From an uncultured Bacteroidota bacterium (GTDB taxonomy: Bacteria; Bacteroidota; Bacteroidia; Flavobacteriales; Flavobacteriaceae), in assembly GCA_902512065.1 (NCBI GenBank), contig CABXHU010000001.1, positions 1-64,000 of the forward strand: a stretch of DNA of 64,000 nt, read 5' to 3'. The notes under the pieces were generated by a model. It saw only the letters and a list, made by a program, of their open reading frames with translations. It did not search any database and had not been told where the DNA came from. Below, one piece after another: positions 28,960-39,852 of this stretch (position 1 is its first letter; the number at the start of each line of letters is the position of its first letter). Both the position numbers and the translations under genes were made by a program.

Positions 28960-30570
28960 ATGGACAAAAGCTCTTATAATTCAAGCAATATTTCATTAGA
29001 TAATTATGGAATATTTGAATCAATAATAAGATACAATCTTTCTGTAGCGGACTTATATGAAATTTCAATTTCAAAAAATTTTGGAAGATTAACCAATCAG
29101 GGGGCTTTAGCAATAAATACTGGAAAATTTACAGGAAGATCTCCAAAAGATAGATATATAGTTAAAGATAATATTACTGGAGAAAAAGTTTGGTGGGGTG
29201 ATATAAATATTCCTGTTCAGGAATCTGTATTTGACAACTTATATAAAAAAATAACTAGTCATTTATGTAAAAAGGAGCTGTATGTCAGAGATGCCTATGC
29301 TTGTGCAAATCAAGAATGTAGAATTAACATTAGAACTATTTGTGAATTCCCTTGGAGTGATCTTTTTGTTTATAATATGTTTCTAAGAATCCAGGAGGAG
29401 GAAATAAAAGAATTTACTCCTGATTGGACAATAATTAATGCACCCACCTTTTATGCGAATCCAGAAATAGATAATGTAAAAGCTGAAAATTTTTCAATAA
29501 TTAATTTTACTAAGAGAATTATTATTGTTGGGGGGACCGGTTATACAGGAGAAATAAAAAAGGGAATTTTTTCAGTACTAAACTTTACTTTACCTGTTTT
29601 TAAAAATATTTTACCCATGCATTGTAGTGCCAATACAGGAAGTAACGGGGACACCTCTATTTTCTTTGGTTTATCTGGCACTGGTAAGACAACTTTATCT
29701 ACTGACAGTAGTAGAAGGTTAATTGGTGATGATGAGCATGGATGGAATTCAAATAATCAAATCTTTAATTTTGAGGGAGGATGTTACGCTAAGGTTATAA
29801 ATTTGTCAAATGAAAAGGAGCCCGAGATATATAATGCAATAAAATCTGGAGCATTGTTAGAGAATGTAATTATTGATGAAAATGGTGTAGTTGATTATAA
29901 AAACAAATCCATTACTCAAAATACTAGAGTTAGTTATCCTATACATTTTATTGAAAATATTATGATTCCTTCACAGGGAGAAACCCCTAAAAATATATTT
30001 TTTTTAACAGCAGATGCTTTTGGAGTATTGCCTCCTATCTCAAAATTAAATCCTTCTCAATCTGCATATCATTTTATTTCTGGATATACATCAAAAGTTG
30101 CTGGTACGGAGACCGGGGTTAATGAGCCAGAACCATCATTCTCAGCTTGTTTTGGAGCACCATTTATGCCATTACATCCAACAGTTTATGCAAAAATGTT
30201 GATTAATAAGATGAAAAACTCAAAAGTTAATGTCTGGTTAGTTAATACTGGATGGACTGGCGGTCCATATGGTGTTGGAAAAAGAATGGAGTTGAAATAT
30301 ACAAGAGCTATGATAAATGCTGCAATGGATGGAAAATTAGATGAAATAAACAAAAACAATTATCATATTCATTCAGTTTTTAATGTTCAGCAACCAAGAG
30401 AATGTCCTAATGTTCCCTCAGGAATTTTAAGCCCAAGACAAACTTGGAATAATGATTCAGAATATTATAAAAAGGCATATATGTTATCTAGATTTTTTGT
30501 ACAGAATTTTGAAAAATTCAAGAAATTTGCTGACAACAATATTTTAGACGGAGCACCTAACTTAAAATAA
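28960..30570 (+). CDS. pckA: Phosphoenolpyruvate carboxykinase (ATP)
   Basis: GKFTGRSPKDRYIVKD; FFGLSGTGKTTLSTD; NTGWTGGPYGVGKRM. Confidence 0.97.
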   Translation: MDKSSYNSSNISLDNYGIFESIIRYNLSVADLYEISISKNFGRLTNQGALAINTGKFTGRSPKDRYIVKDNITGEKVWWGDINIPVQESVFDNLYKKITSHLCKKELYVRDAYACANQECRINIRTICEFPWSDLFVYNMFLRIQEEEIKEFTPDWTIINAPTFYANPEIDNVKAENFSIINFTKRIIIVGGTGYTGEIKKGIFSVLNFTLPVFKNILPMHCSANTGSNGDTSIFFGLSGTGKTTLSTDSSRRLIGDDEHGWNSNNQIFNFEGGCYAKVINLSNEKEPEIYNAIKSGALLENVIIDENGVVDYKNKSITQNTRVSYPIHFIENIMIPSQGETPKNIFFLTADAFGVLPPISKLNPSQSAYHFISGYTSKVAGTETGVNEPEPSFSACFGAPFMPLHPTVYAKMLINKMKNSKVNVWLVNTGWTGGPYGVGKRMELKYTRAMINAAMDGKLDEINKNNYHIHSVFNVQQPRECPNVPSGILSPRQTWNNDSEYYKKAYMLSRFFVQNFEKFKKFADNNILDGAPNLK

Positions 30571-30571
30571 T

Positions 30572-31321
30572 CTACTTCTTATTTTTTTTAGATATATAAT
30601 TGTCTAAAGCCATTGTCATTGAAGGAAATTTCGATGAAGGAGCAAAGATGTCTACGTTGAGACCTTTTTCCTCAACTGCCTTTTTTGTTATTGAACCAAA
30701 TACTGCAATTTTGGTCCCATTTTGTTTAAATTCTGGAAAATTATGGAATAGAGATTCTATCCCAGAAGGACTAAAGAAAACTAATACATCATATGTAACA
30801 TTAGATAATTTAGATAGATCACTTATAACAGTTTTATAAAAAATACATCTTTTCCACTTAATATCTAGACTTTCAAGCAGTTTTGGCACCTCAGGTTTTA
30901 GCTTATCAGTACTAGGAAGTAAAAAACTCTCATTTTTATGTTTAGATATTATAGGACATAATTCTTCAAAAGATCTTTTTCCTACATAAATCTTCCTTTT
31001 TCTGTATACAACATATTTTTGAAGATAGAATGCGACTGCTTCAGATTGACAAAAATATTTCATAGAATCAGGCACCTTAAATCTCATTCTTTCACATATT
31101 CTAAAAAAATGATCTACTGCGTACCTGCTTGTTAAAATTATAGAAGAAAATTTAGATAAATCAAGCTTTTGCAGCCTAATCTCTTTAAGGGTTGCCTCTT
31201 TTACATGTATAAAAGGAACAAAATCCATTTTTAACTTCCTTTTTTTCTGAAGTTCAAAAAAAGGTGAATTAACCAATGTTGGTTTAGGTTGTGATATTAA
31301 AACTGTCTTTATTTTGCCCAT
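30572..31321 (-). CDS. hemD: Uroporphyrinogen-III synthase
   Basis: LISQPKP...FSSIILTSRYAVDHFF; DVLVFFSPSGIESLFHNFP; FGSITKKAVEEKGLNVDIFAPSSKFPSM. Confidence 0.85.
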   Translation of the reverse strand: MGKIKTVLISQPKPTLVNSPFFELQKKRKLKMDFVPFIHVKEATLKEIRLQKLDLSKFSSIILTSRYAVDHFFRICERMRFKVPDSMKYFCQSEAVAFYLQKYVVYRKRKIYVGKRSFEELCPIISKHKNESFLLPSTDKLKPEVPKLLESLDIKWKRCIFYKTVISDLSKLSNVTYDVLVFFSPSGIESLFHNFPEFKQNGTKIAVFGSITKKAVEEKGLNVDIFAPSSKFPSMTMALDNYISKKNKK

Positions 31322-31342
31322 TATTAAAGATCTAAATCTCTC

Positions 31343-31993
31343 TTATAGAGAAATAAAAAAATTATACAACAATATATATGGTATAATTTCGAGTGTGCAA
31401 AGATACAAAATAAAATAAAACCAGCTTTTTTTGATGGTTTTAAGGTGTAAAATGAATGAATTTGAATATCCTACCAATTTTAGGAATAATATTGTCAATG
31501 CAATTATTATAATGATATAGATATTAGGATTAAATAAATATAGCAGCATTATATTAGAACAGAGAACAACTAATCCTATAAGATTATTATAATTTATTTT
31601 TTCATTCAAGTATAGCTTAATCAATGATTTTATATTAAAAAACCATGAAATTCCTATTTCTGCTATATTTTTTAATATTAAGAAAACTATTATAACTTTA
31701 ATAATATCAATTATTTCTATAAAATCATATCTTATTCTAAGATCATTATATACCAGATTAGATAGGTAAATAAATAAACCAAGAGATATAATGAAATTTA
31801 ATTGCAGAAAGTAATCAAATAAGTAATAAACTGCCTTTTCATTTTTATATTTTTTTAGATAATAATTATTCCAAAATATTTTACTAAATGAATTAAATTT
31901 TTGTTGATTATTATATTTAACAAAAGTAATTACAATCATAAGTGATAGTATAATTAATGTGAAAGGATCCCTTATTAATATATCTCTGATCAT
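31343..31993 (-). CDS. DUF4271 family membrane protein
   Basis: Multi-TM; adjacent to hemD, the usual Bacteroidetes arrangement. Confidence 0.75.
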   Translation of the reverse strand: MIRDILIRDPFTLIILSLMIVITFVKYNNQQKFNSFSKIFWNNYYLKKYKNEKAVYYLFDYFLQLNFIISLGLFIYLSNLVYNDLRIRYDFIEIIDIIKVIIVFLILKNIAEIGISWFFNIKSLIKLYLNEKINYNNLIGLVVLCSNIMLLYLFNPNIYIIIIIALTILFLKLVGYSNSFILHLKTIKKSWFYFILYLCTLEIIPYILLYNFFISL

Positions 31994-32068
31994 TACTACA
32001 AAATTATAGATAATAAACTACAAACATTATCATACAAATATTATATTTTTGTTTAAAAGAAAAAATTA

Positions 32069-32797
32069 ATGAATGATGTATTGATCATAATACCAACTTA
32101 CAATGAAATTGAAAATATTGATAAAATTATTAGATCTATTTTTGATTTATATAGTGATGCGCATATCCTAGTAGTTGACGATAATTCGCCTGATCAAACA
32201 TCTTCAAAAGTAATAGAACTTCAAACGATATTTAAAGAACAATTACATCTTCAAATTAGAAAATCTAAATTTGGATTAGGTCCTGCTTATATTCATGGAT
32301 TTAAATGGGCTGTTGACAAACAATATAATTTTATTTTTGAAATGGATGCAGACTTATCCCATGACCCCAAGGATATAAAAAATCTTTATAATAAATGTAA
32401 TGAAGGACTGGCTGATTTATGTATAGGATCTAGATATAAACAAGGAATTAATGTTGTAAATTGGCCTTTAGGAAGAATAATTTTATCCTTATTTGCTTCA
32501 TATTATGTTAGATTATTTACAGGGATGAATATTAAAGACCCCACTTCTGGATTTGTGTGTTATAAACGAAATGTACTTGAAAAAATTAATTTGGATATGG
32601 TTAAATTTGTTGGATATGCTTTCCAAATTGAAATGAAGTATAAATCCTATCTTAATCATTTTAAACTTGTTGAAATTCCAATAGTTTTTAAAGATAGAAA
32701 GTATGGTCAATCTAAGTTAGATGCATCAATTATTAAAGAAGCGATTCTTGGGGTTATTAGTATGAGAATTAAAAGTTTTTTTTACAAGGATTTTTAG
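32069..32797 (+). CDS. Polyprenol monophosphomannose synthase-like glycosyltransferase family 2
   Basis: VLIIIPTYNEIENIDKIIRSI; FEMDADLSHDPKDI; DPTSGFVCYKR. Confidence 0.92.
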   Translation: MNDVLIIIPTYNEIENIDKIIRSIFDLYSDAHILVVDDNSPDQTSSKVIELQTIFKEQLHLQIRKSKFGLGPAYIHGFKWAVDKQYNFIFEMDADLSHDPKDIKNLYNKCNEGLADLCIGSRYKQGINVVNWPLGRIILSLFASYYVRLFTGMNIKDPTSGFVCYKRNVLEKINLDMVKFVGYAFQIEMKYKSYLNHFKLVEIPIVFKDRKYGQSKLDASIIKEAILGVISMRIKSFFYKDF

Positions 32798-32798
32798 T

Positions 32799-34142
32799 AT
32801 GATAAACAGTATTTTAATTAAAAATGGAAGAATAATTAATGAAGGGAATGAATTTCTTTCTGACATATATATCGAGGGCAATAAGATAAAAGAAATATCT
32901 CCTACTATTAGCCCAAAATCATCTGACACAATTACTATTGATGCTGAAGGAAATTATATTATTCCAGGATTGATAGATGATCAGGTTCATTTTAGAGAGC
33001 CAGGATTAACAAATAAGGGAGAAATTTATACTGAATCTAGAGCAGCAGTTGCTGGAGGTATAACATCATATTTAGAAATGCCTAATACTATTCCTCAGAC
33101 AACTACTCAATCTAAATTAGATGATAAATTTAGGATAGCATCAAAAAACTCATTAGCAAATTATTCTTTTATGTTTGGATGCACTAATGATAACATTGAA
33201 GAAATCTTAAAGCTAGATCCTAAGGAAGTGCCAGCATTAAAAATATTTTTAGGGTCATCTACTGGAAATATGCTTGTAGATAATATTGAAGTATTGGAAG
33301 AGATATTCTCAAAATGTAATTTACCCATTGCAGTTCATTGTGAAGATGAGAGTACAATAAAGAAGAATCTTAAACTTTATAGTGAGATATACGGTGAAAA
33401 AATTCCTATAAAATTTCATTCGAAAATAAGAAATGAGGAAGCTTGTTATCTTTCTTCATCAATGGCTATTGATTTGGCTAAAAAAACAGGTGCTAGATTA
33501 CATGTATTTCACATTTCAACTAAAAAGGAAACAAATTTATTTACAAATACTATTGATTTAAAAGATAAAAAAATAACATCTGAGGTATGCATTCATCATT
33601 TAACATTTACTGATGATGATTATGAAAAATATGGATCAAGAATTAAGTGGAATCCTTCAATAAAAACCTCAAATGATCAAGATGGTTTGTGGAAAGCATT
33701 AAATGATGATAGAATAGACATTATTGCAACCGATCATGCTCCACACACATATGAAGAAAAAAACAATGACTATATTAATTGTCCTTCTGGAGGACCGCTA
33801 GTTCAACATTCTCTTGTTGCAATGTTGGAGGGATACCATAAGAATAAGATAAAATTGGAAAAAATTGTAGAAAAAATGTGTCATAATCCAGCTATTTTAT
33901 ATGAAATAGAAAACAGAGGTTATATTAGGGAAGGATATTATGCTGATTTAGTCATTTTTAATCTAAATAATCCATGGACCGTTAATAAAGAAAACATATT
34001 ATATAAATGTGGTTGGTCACCATTTGAAGGTACTACCTTTAGGTCAAGAATATCTCATACAATAGTAAATGGAAATATTGTTTACTTTAAGGATAAGATC
34101 ATTGATAAATATATGGGTAAGAAATTAACTTTTAAAAGATGA
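32799..34142 (+). CDS. pyrC: Dihydroorotase
   Basis: GLIDDQVHFREPGLTNKGEIYTESRAAVAGGITSYLEMPNT; IATDHAPHTYEEK. Confidence 0.92.
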   Translation: MINSILIKNGRIINEGNEFLSDIYIEGNKIKEISPTISPKSSDTITIDAEGNYIIPGLIDDQVHFREPGLTNKGEIYTESRAAVAGGITSYLEMPNTIPQTTTQSKLDDKFRIASKNSLANYSFMFGCTNDNIEEILKLDPKEVPALKIFLGSSTGNMLVDNIEVLEEIFSKCNLPIAVHCEDESTIKKNLKLYSEIYGEKIPIKFHSKIRNEEACYLSSSMAIDLAKKTGARLHVFHISTKKETNLFTNTIDLKDKKITSEVCIHHLTFTDDDYEKYGSRIKWNPSIKTSNDQDGLWKALNDDRIDIIATDHAPHTYEEKNNDYINCPSGGPLVQHSLVAMLEGYHKNKIKLEKIVEKMCHNPAILYEIENRGYIREGYYADLVIFNLNNPWTVNKENILYKCGWSPFEGTTFRSRISHTIVNGNIVYFKDKIIDKYMGKKLTFKR

Positions 34143-34603
34143 AAAAATTAATCTTTATAGTTTTTATTATTTTTAGTTGTAATAAAGATTCTGAGAAAAT
34201 AATTGTTCCAGAAAATTTAATATCCCATGAAAAGATGATTGATGTTATTTATGAAATGACTTTAATAAATGTTTCTAAAGGAGTAAATAGGAGTGTTTTA
34301 GAAAATAATGGAGTAGTTCCTGAAATATATATTTTTAATAAATATAAAATTGACAGCCTTCAGTTTGCTTTAAGTAATGAATTTTATTCTAATGATTTAG
34401 ATAAGTATTTGGAGATATATAATAGTGTTAAAGAAAAGCTCCAGCAAAACAAGCAAATAGCACTAGATAGCATAGAAGTTTACAAAAAAGATAGGGCTAA
34501 GAGGAGTAAAGAAATTGCAAATGAGAATAGGATGATAAATTCAAAAATAAAAGATAGTATTAAGATTATAAAATCAAGGATGCTTTTGAAAAAAAAAAAT
34601 TAA
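34139..34603 (+). CDS. DUF4296 family lipoprotein
   Basis: Lipobox IFSCNKDSEKIIVPENLISHEKMIDVIYEMTLINVSKG; downstream of dihydroorotase. Confidence 0.78.
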   Translation: MKKLIFIVFIIFSCNKDSEKIIVPENLISHEKMIDVIYEMTLINVSKGVNRSVLENNGVVPEIYIFNKYKIDSLQFALSNEFYSNDLDKYLEIYNSVKEKLQQNKQIALDSIEVYKKDRAKRSKEIANENRMINSKIKDSIKIIKSRMLLKKKN

Positions 34604-34631
34604 TCAATTAACTTTCAGTATATTTAATTAA

Positions 34632-35930
34632 ATGAAATTAAAATCTTTTATAGATGAAATAAAGTGGAGAGGAATGATTCATGATATCATGCCTGGATTT
34701 GAAAATTTTATAAAGGATGAAGTCAAATCTGCATATATAGGTTTTGATCCTACTGCTAATTCATTACATATAGGCCATCTAGTTCCAATAATGCTATTGG
34801 CACATTTTCAAAGATCAGGACATCGTCCAATTGCATTAATTGGTGGCGCAACAGGAATGATCGGGGATCCATCTGGAAAATCAACTGAAAGAAATTTACT
34901 AGAAGAGGAGACTATAAAAACCAACCAAGAGCATATTAAGGAGCAATTATCTCATTTTTTGGATTTTGATAAATCAAAAGAAAATTCGGCATTATTATTA
35001 AATAATTTGGAATGGATGAAAGGATTAAAATTCTTAGATTTTATTCGTGATATTGGTAAACATATGACAGTTAATTATATGATGGCAAAAGATTCAGTAA
35101 AAAATAGGATTTCCAGTGATGAAGCAGAAGGAATGAGTTTTACAGAATTCTCTTATCAATTAGTTCAGGGATATGATTTTCTTTATTTGCATAAAAATTT
35201 TCAATGCTCTATTCAAATGGGCGGTAGTGATCAATGGGGAAATATCACTAGTGGTACTGAGCTAATAAGAAAAATGGATAATGGCAAAGGATATGCATTA
35301 ACTTGTCCATTAATAACAAAATCTGATGGCAGTAAGTTTGGAAAAACTCAAGAAGGTAATATTTGGCTTGATGCTAAGAAGACTTCTGTTTATAAATTTT
35401 ATCAATATTGGCTAAATACTTCAGATCAAGATGCTGAAAAATATATAAAAATATTTACATTTTTATCAGAGAAAGAAATTAAGAATTTGATATTAGAACA
35501 TGAAAAAGCTCCCCATTTAAGAACTCTTCAGAAAGCTCTTTCTAAAGAAATTACTTCAATTGTTCATTCTGATAACGCATATAAAAATGTTCTAAAGGCA
35601 TCAAATATTTTGTATAGTGAGAACTTTATGAAAGACATTGAAGTTTTAGATGAATCAATTTTTCTTGAAATATTTGAGGGTGTTCCTCAATATGAAATTC
35701 AATCATCTATGATAAAAAATGGTATGGATATGATTTCAGCTTTATCTGATAAAACAAATTTTTTAAAATCAAATTCCGAAGCAAGAAGAGCTTTAAAAGA
35801 AAATTCAATATCAGTTAATAAAATTAAAGTGGATGAAGGCTACATAATAGAAAAAAAGGACTTAATAAGTAATAAATACATCATATTAAATAAGGGTAAG
35901 AAAAATACATATATAATTAAAGTAATCTAA
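34632..35930 (+). CDS. tyrS: Tyrosyl-tRNA synthetase
   Basis: YIGFDPTANSLHIGHLVPIMLLAHFQRSGH; KSDGSKFGKTQEG. Confidence 0.97.
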   Translation: MKLKSFIDEIKWRGMIHDIMPGFENFIKDEVKSAYIGFDPTANSLHIGHLVPIMLLAHFQRSGHRPIALIGGATGMIGDPSGKSTERNLLEEETIKTNQEHIKEQLSHFLDFDKSKENSALLLNNLEWMKGLKFLDFIRDIGKHMTVNYMMAKDSVKNRISSDEAEGMSFTEFSYQLVQGYDFLYLHKNFQCSIQMGGSDQWGNITSGTELIRKMDNGKGYALTCPLITKSDGSKFGKTQEGNIWLDAKKTSVYKFYQYWLNTSDQDAEKYIKIFTFLSEKEIKNLILEHEKAPHLRTLQKALSKEITSIVHSDNAYKNVLKASNILYSENFMKDIEVLDESIFLEIFEGVPQYEIQSSMIKNGMDMISALSDKTNFLKSNSEARRALKENSISVNKIKVDEGYIIEKKDLISNKYIILNKGKKNTYIIKVI

Positions 35931-35932
35931 AT

Positions 35933-36913
35933 TTATTCTATTAGTAGGTTACACCCTCTTTGATCAGAATTATCTAATCTTCCAAGAATTTCAAAATTAT
36001 CATCCTTATCTATTTTACCTAAATCATCCGTAGCAATAAATGAACAAGAATTATAATTGGCTAGGTCAATTACATTTACGCCCCCACTTCTAAAGTCAGC
36101 TTTAATTTTCATTGGATCTTCAGACTCTCTTATATACACTTTCATCCATGGTGGACACTGAAATTTTTCATTATTTAATGAATACGCCTGAGACATTAAT
36201 TCAGTCATTCCATATTCACTATTAATATTTTTTACCCCAAACCCATTTTTAAGCAAATCATGTAACTCCCTTCTTACTAATTCTTTTCTGTTTCCTTTCA
36301 TACCACCAGTTTCTATTACTTTAGTTTTATTTAACTTAAATTTATAATGATCAACTAAATTTAAAAGAGCATAAGAAACTCCAAAAAGAATAGTCTCTTT
36401 ATCCCCATTTTCTAAATAAAGTAATTTTTCTTTTAATTCTTGATAGTTGTTCAGATAGAATCCACTATTTATATTGTTAGATTTTTCAATTAGATGATTT
36501 ACCATATAAATAAGTGATGAATTTTTATTTTCAAGATATGTCGGTAAGAGTCCTATGATATTAAAATTAGACGGATCTCCATAGAAGCTTGAAAATATTT
36601 TATTAAAGGATTCTTCATAGAGTTTTAAATCTACTACATAATGTTTACTTATAGCAGTTTTTGTTGTGCCACTACTATGAAATATTTTATCAACACCTTC
36701 ATTAGATGAAACAATTTTATGAGTCTTAAAGAATTGAATTGGTAAAAATGGAATTTCAATAGAAGATTTAACATTACTAGGATTTTTATCTGTTAATTCA
36801 CAGAATTTCCTATAAATTTCGCTGTTATTAAATTGATAGTTAAAGATTTCTATTGAGAATTTTTCAAATTCTTTTTTAGATTTAATATTTAAGATTTTAC
36901 TTGGATTAATCAC
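35933..36913 (-). CDS. LuxE/acyl-protein synthetase-like acyl transferase
   Basis: IPFLPIQFFKTHKIVSS...FHSSGTTKTAISKHYV; NSEYGMTELMSQAYS. Confidence 0.82.
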   Translation of the reverse strand: MINPSKILNIKSKKEFEKFSIEIFNYQFNNSEIYRKFCELTDKNPSNVKSSIEIPFLPIQFFKTHKIVSSNEGVDKIFHSSGTTKTAISKHYVVDLKLYEESFNKIFSSFYGDPSNFNIIGLLPTYLENKNSSLIYMVNHLIEKSNNINSGFYLNNYQELKEKLLYLENGDKETILFGVSYALLNLVDHYKFKLNKTKVIETGGMKGNRKELVRRELHDLLKNGFGVKNINSEYGMTELMSQAYSLNNEKFQCPPWMKVYIRESEDPMKIKADFRSGGVNVIDLANYNSCSFIATDDLGKIDKDDNFEILGRLDNSDQRGCNLLIE

Positions 36914-37051
36914 AGGTTAAATATAAATGAAAAAGCGCATTAAATTAATAATGTTCTTTATTTAGAATATTAAAAAATGTAATAGTATATATTTCATAAC
37001 AGTTAATATCATCTTTTTTATTTAGATCTAATTTTATAAGTTGGTATCTTT

Positions 37052-37747
37052 ATGAATAATAATAAGAATGTGAATCCAGAAGATATTAAAATTTTACTTG
37101 TTGATGATGAACCAGATATTTTAGAAATAATTTCTTATTCTCTAAAAAATGCTGGATATAATATTTATACTGCAACAAACGGATTTGAGGCAGTAGAGCA
37201 GGCATCTAAGATAGAACCACATTTAATTATTTTGGATGTAATGATGCCTGAAATGGATGGAATTGAAGCTTGTGAGATCATAAGAAAAACTGAAAAAATT
37301 AAAAATACTTTAATTACTTTTCTATCTGCCCGTGGAGAAGATTATAGTCAAATTGCAGGATTCAATGCTGGAGCAGATGATTACATAACAAAACCAATTA
37401 AGCCTAAAATTTTATTAAGTAAGGTAAAATCCCTACTTAGAAGAATATCAATAGACCAAGATGAAGTTATTGAGCTAGAAGATTTAATTATTGATAGGTC
37501 TAGCTATAAGATTTCACTTAGTGGAAATGAATTAAATTTACCTAGAAAGGAATTTGAATTGCTATATTTGTTAGCATCCAGGCCAGGGAAAGTTTTTAAA
37601 AGAGAGTATATTCTTGAATCTGTTTGGGGTAGGGATGTAATAGTTGGTGACAGGACAATAGATGTTCATATTAGAAAACTTAGAGAAAAAATAGGAAATA
37701 CTTTTTTTAAAACTGTTAAAGGTGTTGGATATAAATTTGTTATTTAA
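37052..37747 (+). CDS. OmpR/PhoB family response regulator
   Basis: KILLVDDEPDILEIISYSL; LDVMMPEMDG; winged-helix DRTIDVHIRKLREKIG. Confidence 0.96.
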   Translation: MNNNKNVNPEDIKILLVDDEPDILEIISYSLKNAGYNIYTATNGFEAVEQASKIEPHLIILDVMMPEMDGIEACEIIRKTEKIKNTLITFLSARGEDYSQIAGFNAGADDYITKPIKPKILLSKVKSLLRRISIDQDEVIELEDLIIDRSSYKISLSGNELNLPRKEFELLYLLASRPGKVFKREYILESVWGRDVIVGDRTIDVHIRKLREKIGNTFFKTVKGVGYKFVI

Positions 37748-38772
37748 TGTCTTTGAACAACAAACAAAAAAACCCTTACAAATTTGCCTTGATTTCTGCA
37801 GGTTTAATAGGCATTATAAGTTATTTTATACTTTTATTATTTGCATCTACTTCTATAATTGCTTCATTATTGATTTTTGTAATTTCTTTTTTAATAATTC
37901 AATATAGAATACAAAGCTTTTTATTTAAAAGGTTTAAGGAGTTATATCAAGATCTTGAAATGTTAGATTCACCAAAAATTACTAAATCTTCTGTTTCAAC
38001 AGACATGAATTCTTTAATGGAAAAAATTGAAGAATTTGCAAAAGACAAAAAAATAGAAATTGAATCATTAAAATCTCAAGAACAATACAGAAAAGAATTT
38101 ATAGGAAATGTAGCACATGAACTTAAGACACCAATTTTTACAATTCAAGGATATATTTCAAATTTATTGGATGGAGCAATGGATGATAAAGCTCTTTTAG
38201 ACAAATATTTAAAAAACACTGATAATAGTATTGAAAGACTAATCTATATCATTAAAGATCTAGATTTAATTACCCAATTAGAATCTTCAACCATGAATTT
38301 GAATATTTCCAGTTTTAATATAGTAGATTTAATTACTGATGTTTTTGTTCAACTGGAAATTAAATCAAAAGAAAAAAACATAAAATTATTTTTTGACAAG
38401 AAATATGATGAAGAAATTTTAGTAGAAGCAGATAAGGTAAGAATTGAACAGGTAATAACTAATTTATTGGTTAATTCTATAAATTATGGTAGTAAAAATG
38501 GTAGTACAGAAGTTAGCATTAGTGTTTTGAAAGAAAAAAAGTTTATTGTTAGAATGACGGATAATGGAGAAGGTATTTCTAAGGAACATTTGCCTAGATT
38601 ATTTGAGAGATTTTATAGAGTTGATATTAGCAGAAGCAGAAGCCATGGTGGTTCTGGCTTAGGCCTTGCAATTGTTAAGCACATTATTGATGCTCACAAT
38701 GAAAATATATTTGTCAATTCTGAACCTGGAGTTGGTAGTGAGTTTTCTTTTACTCTACAAAAGTCTTTTTAA
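37747..38772 (+). CDS. PhoR-like sensor histidine kinase
   Basis: EFIGNVAHELKTPIFTIQGYISNLLDGA; ERFYRVDISRSRSHGGSGLGLAIVK. Confidence 0.96.
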   Translation: MSLNNKQKNPYKFALISAGLIGIISYFILLLFASTSIIASLLIFVISFLIIQYRIQSFLFKRFKELYQDLEMLDSPKITKSSVSTDMNSLMEKIEEFAKDKKIEIESLKSQEQYRKEFIGNVAHELKTPIFTIQGYISNLLDGAMDDKALLDKYLKNTDNSIERLIYIIKDLDLITQLESSTMNLNISSFNIVDLITDVFVQLEIKSKEKNIKLFFDKKYDEEILVEADKVRIEQVITNLLVNSINYGSKNGSTEVSISVLKEKKFIVRMTDNGEGISKEHLPRLFERFYRVDISRSRSHGGSGLGLAIVKHIIDAHNENIFVNSEPGVGSEFSFTLQKSF

Positions 38773-38801
38773 TGATTTTAATTTTTAAATTCAAATAAAA
38801 A

Positions 38802-39479
38802 TTGGGAAGTAAAAACAAATTAAAGAGATTTAAAGAAAATGAGGAGTTTCATAATGTTTTTCAACCTTCTAGGGAAGATTTAGTTTCCAATAATTTTAAT
38901 TATAAAGGCAAGTGGAATGAATTAGTGTTTAAAAACAATAATCCTATAGTAATAGAGCTGGGCTGTGGTAAAGGAGAATATTCTGTAGGCTTAGCAAAGA
39001 TGTTCCCCAAAAAAAATTTTATTGGAATAGATATAAAAGGCGCTAGATTTTGGAAAGGCGCTAAAATTTCTTTATCAGAAAACATTAATAATGTGGTTTT
39101 TATCAGGGCTCAAATTGAATTAATAGAAAATATTTTTGATAATGAAGAGGTTAATGAAATATGGATTACTTTTCCAGACCCCCAAATTAAATATAAGCGA
39201 AACAAACATAGGCTAGTAAATATTGATTTTATTAACAGGTATAAAAATATTTTAATTAAAGATGGAAAAATCAATTTGAAAACTGACAGTGAGTTTTTAC
39301 ATGGATATTTAATTGGATTAATTCAGGGGTTAAATCATGAAATAATATATTCAAATCATGACATATACAATCGTTCGGGAGCTCCAATTGAAGCAACTTC
39401 AATTCAGACATATTACGAAAGTCTATTTTTGAAAGAAGGAAAACTAATTACTTTTTTAAAATTTAAATTCAGTAATTAA
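38802..39479 (+). CDS. trmB: tRNA (guanine-N7)-methyltransferase, TTG start
   Basis: MGSKNKLKRFKENEEF; VIELGCGKGEYSVGLAKMFP; ITFPDPQIKYKRNKHRL. Confidence 0.95.
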   Translation: MGSKNKLKRFKENEEFHNVFQPSREDLVSNNFNYKGKWNELVFKNNNPIVIELGCGKGEYSVGLAKMFPKKNFIGIDIKGARFWKGAKISLSENINNVVFIRAQIELIENIFDNEEVNEIWITFPDPQIKYKRNKHRLVNIDFINRYKNILIKDGKINLKTDSEFLHGYLIGLIQGLNHEIIYSNHDIYNRSGAPIEATSIQTYYESLFLKEGKLITFLKFKFSN

Positions 39480-39482
39480 TAA

Positions 39483-39818
39483 ATGAATTATAAAAATAAA
39501 TCCTTTTTTGAAAAAGTATATGAAGTGGTAAGAAAAATTCCTTATGGTAAGGTAACAACATATGGTTTAATTGCAAATTATCTTGGAGCATTTAAGAGTG
39601 CTAGAATGGTTGGGTATGCAATGAATTCATCTCATAAATATTTAGATATTCCTGCTCATAGAGTAGTAAACCGTAATGGTCTTTTGACAGGAAGACATCA
39701 TTTTTCAGGCTCTTTGCTTATGCAGGAATTATTAGAAAATGAGGGCGCCATTGTAATAGATAATAAAATTGAAAATTTTCATGATATGTTATGGGACCCA
39801 TCAATTAAAATTAAATAA
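39483..39818 (+). CDS. MGMT-fold alkyltransferase-like (ATL) protein without catalytic Cys
   Basis: IPYGKVTTYGLIANYLG; IPAHRVVNRNG, where active MGMT has PCHR. Confidence 0.9.
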   Translation: MNYKNKSFFEKVYEVVRKIPYGKVTTYGLIANYLGAFKSARMVGYAMNSSHKYLDIPAHRVVNRNGLLTGRHHFSGSLLMQELLENEGAIVIDNKIENFHDMLWDPSIKIK

Positions 39819-39852
39819 AGAAATCATATTATATTTGTATAAATAAAATTTC

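Noticed and set aside
30600-30839. 79-aa + strand ORF
   Set aside because: Antisense to hemD.
37722-37907. 61-aa + strand ORF
   Set aside because: Out-of-frame overlap of the response regulator/histidine kinase junction.
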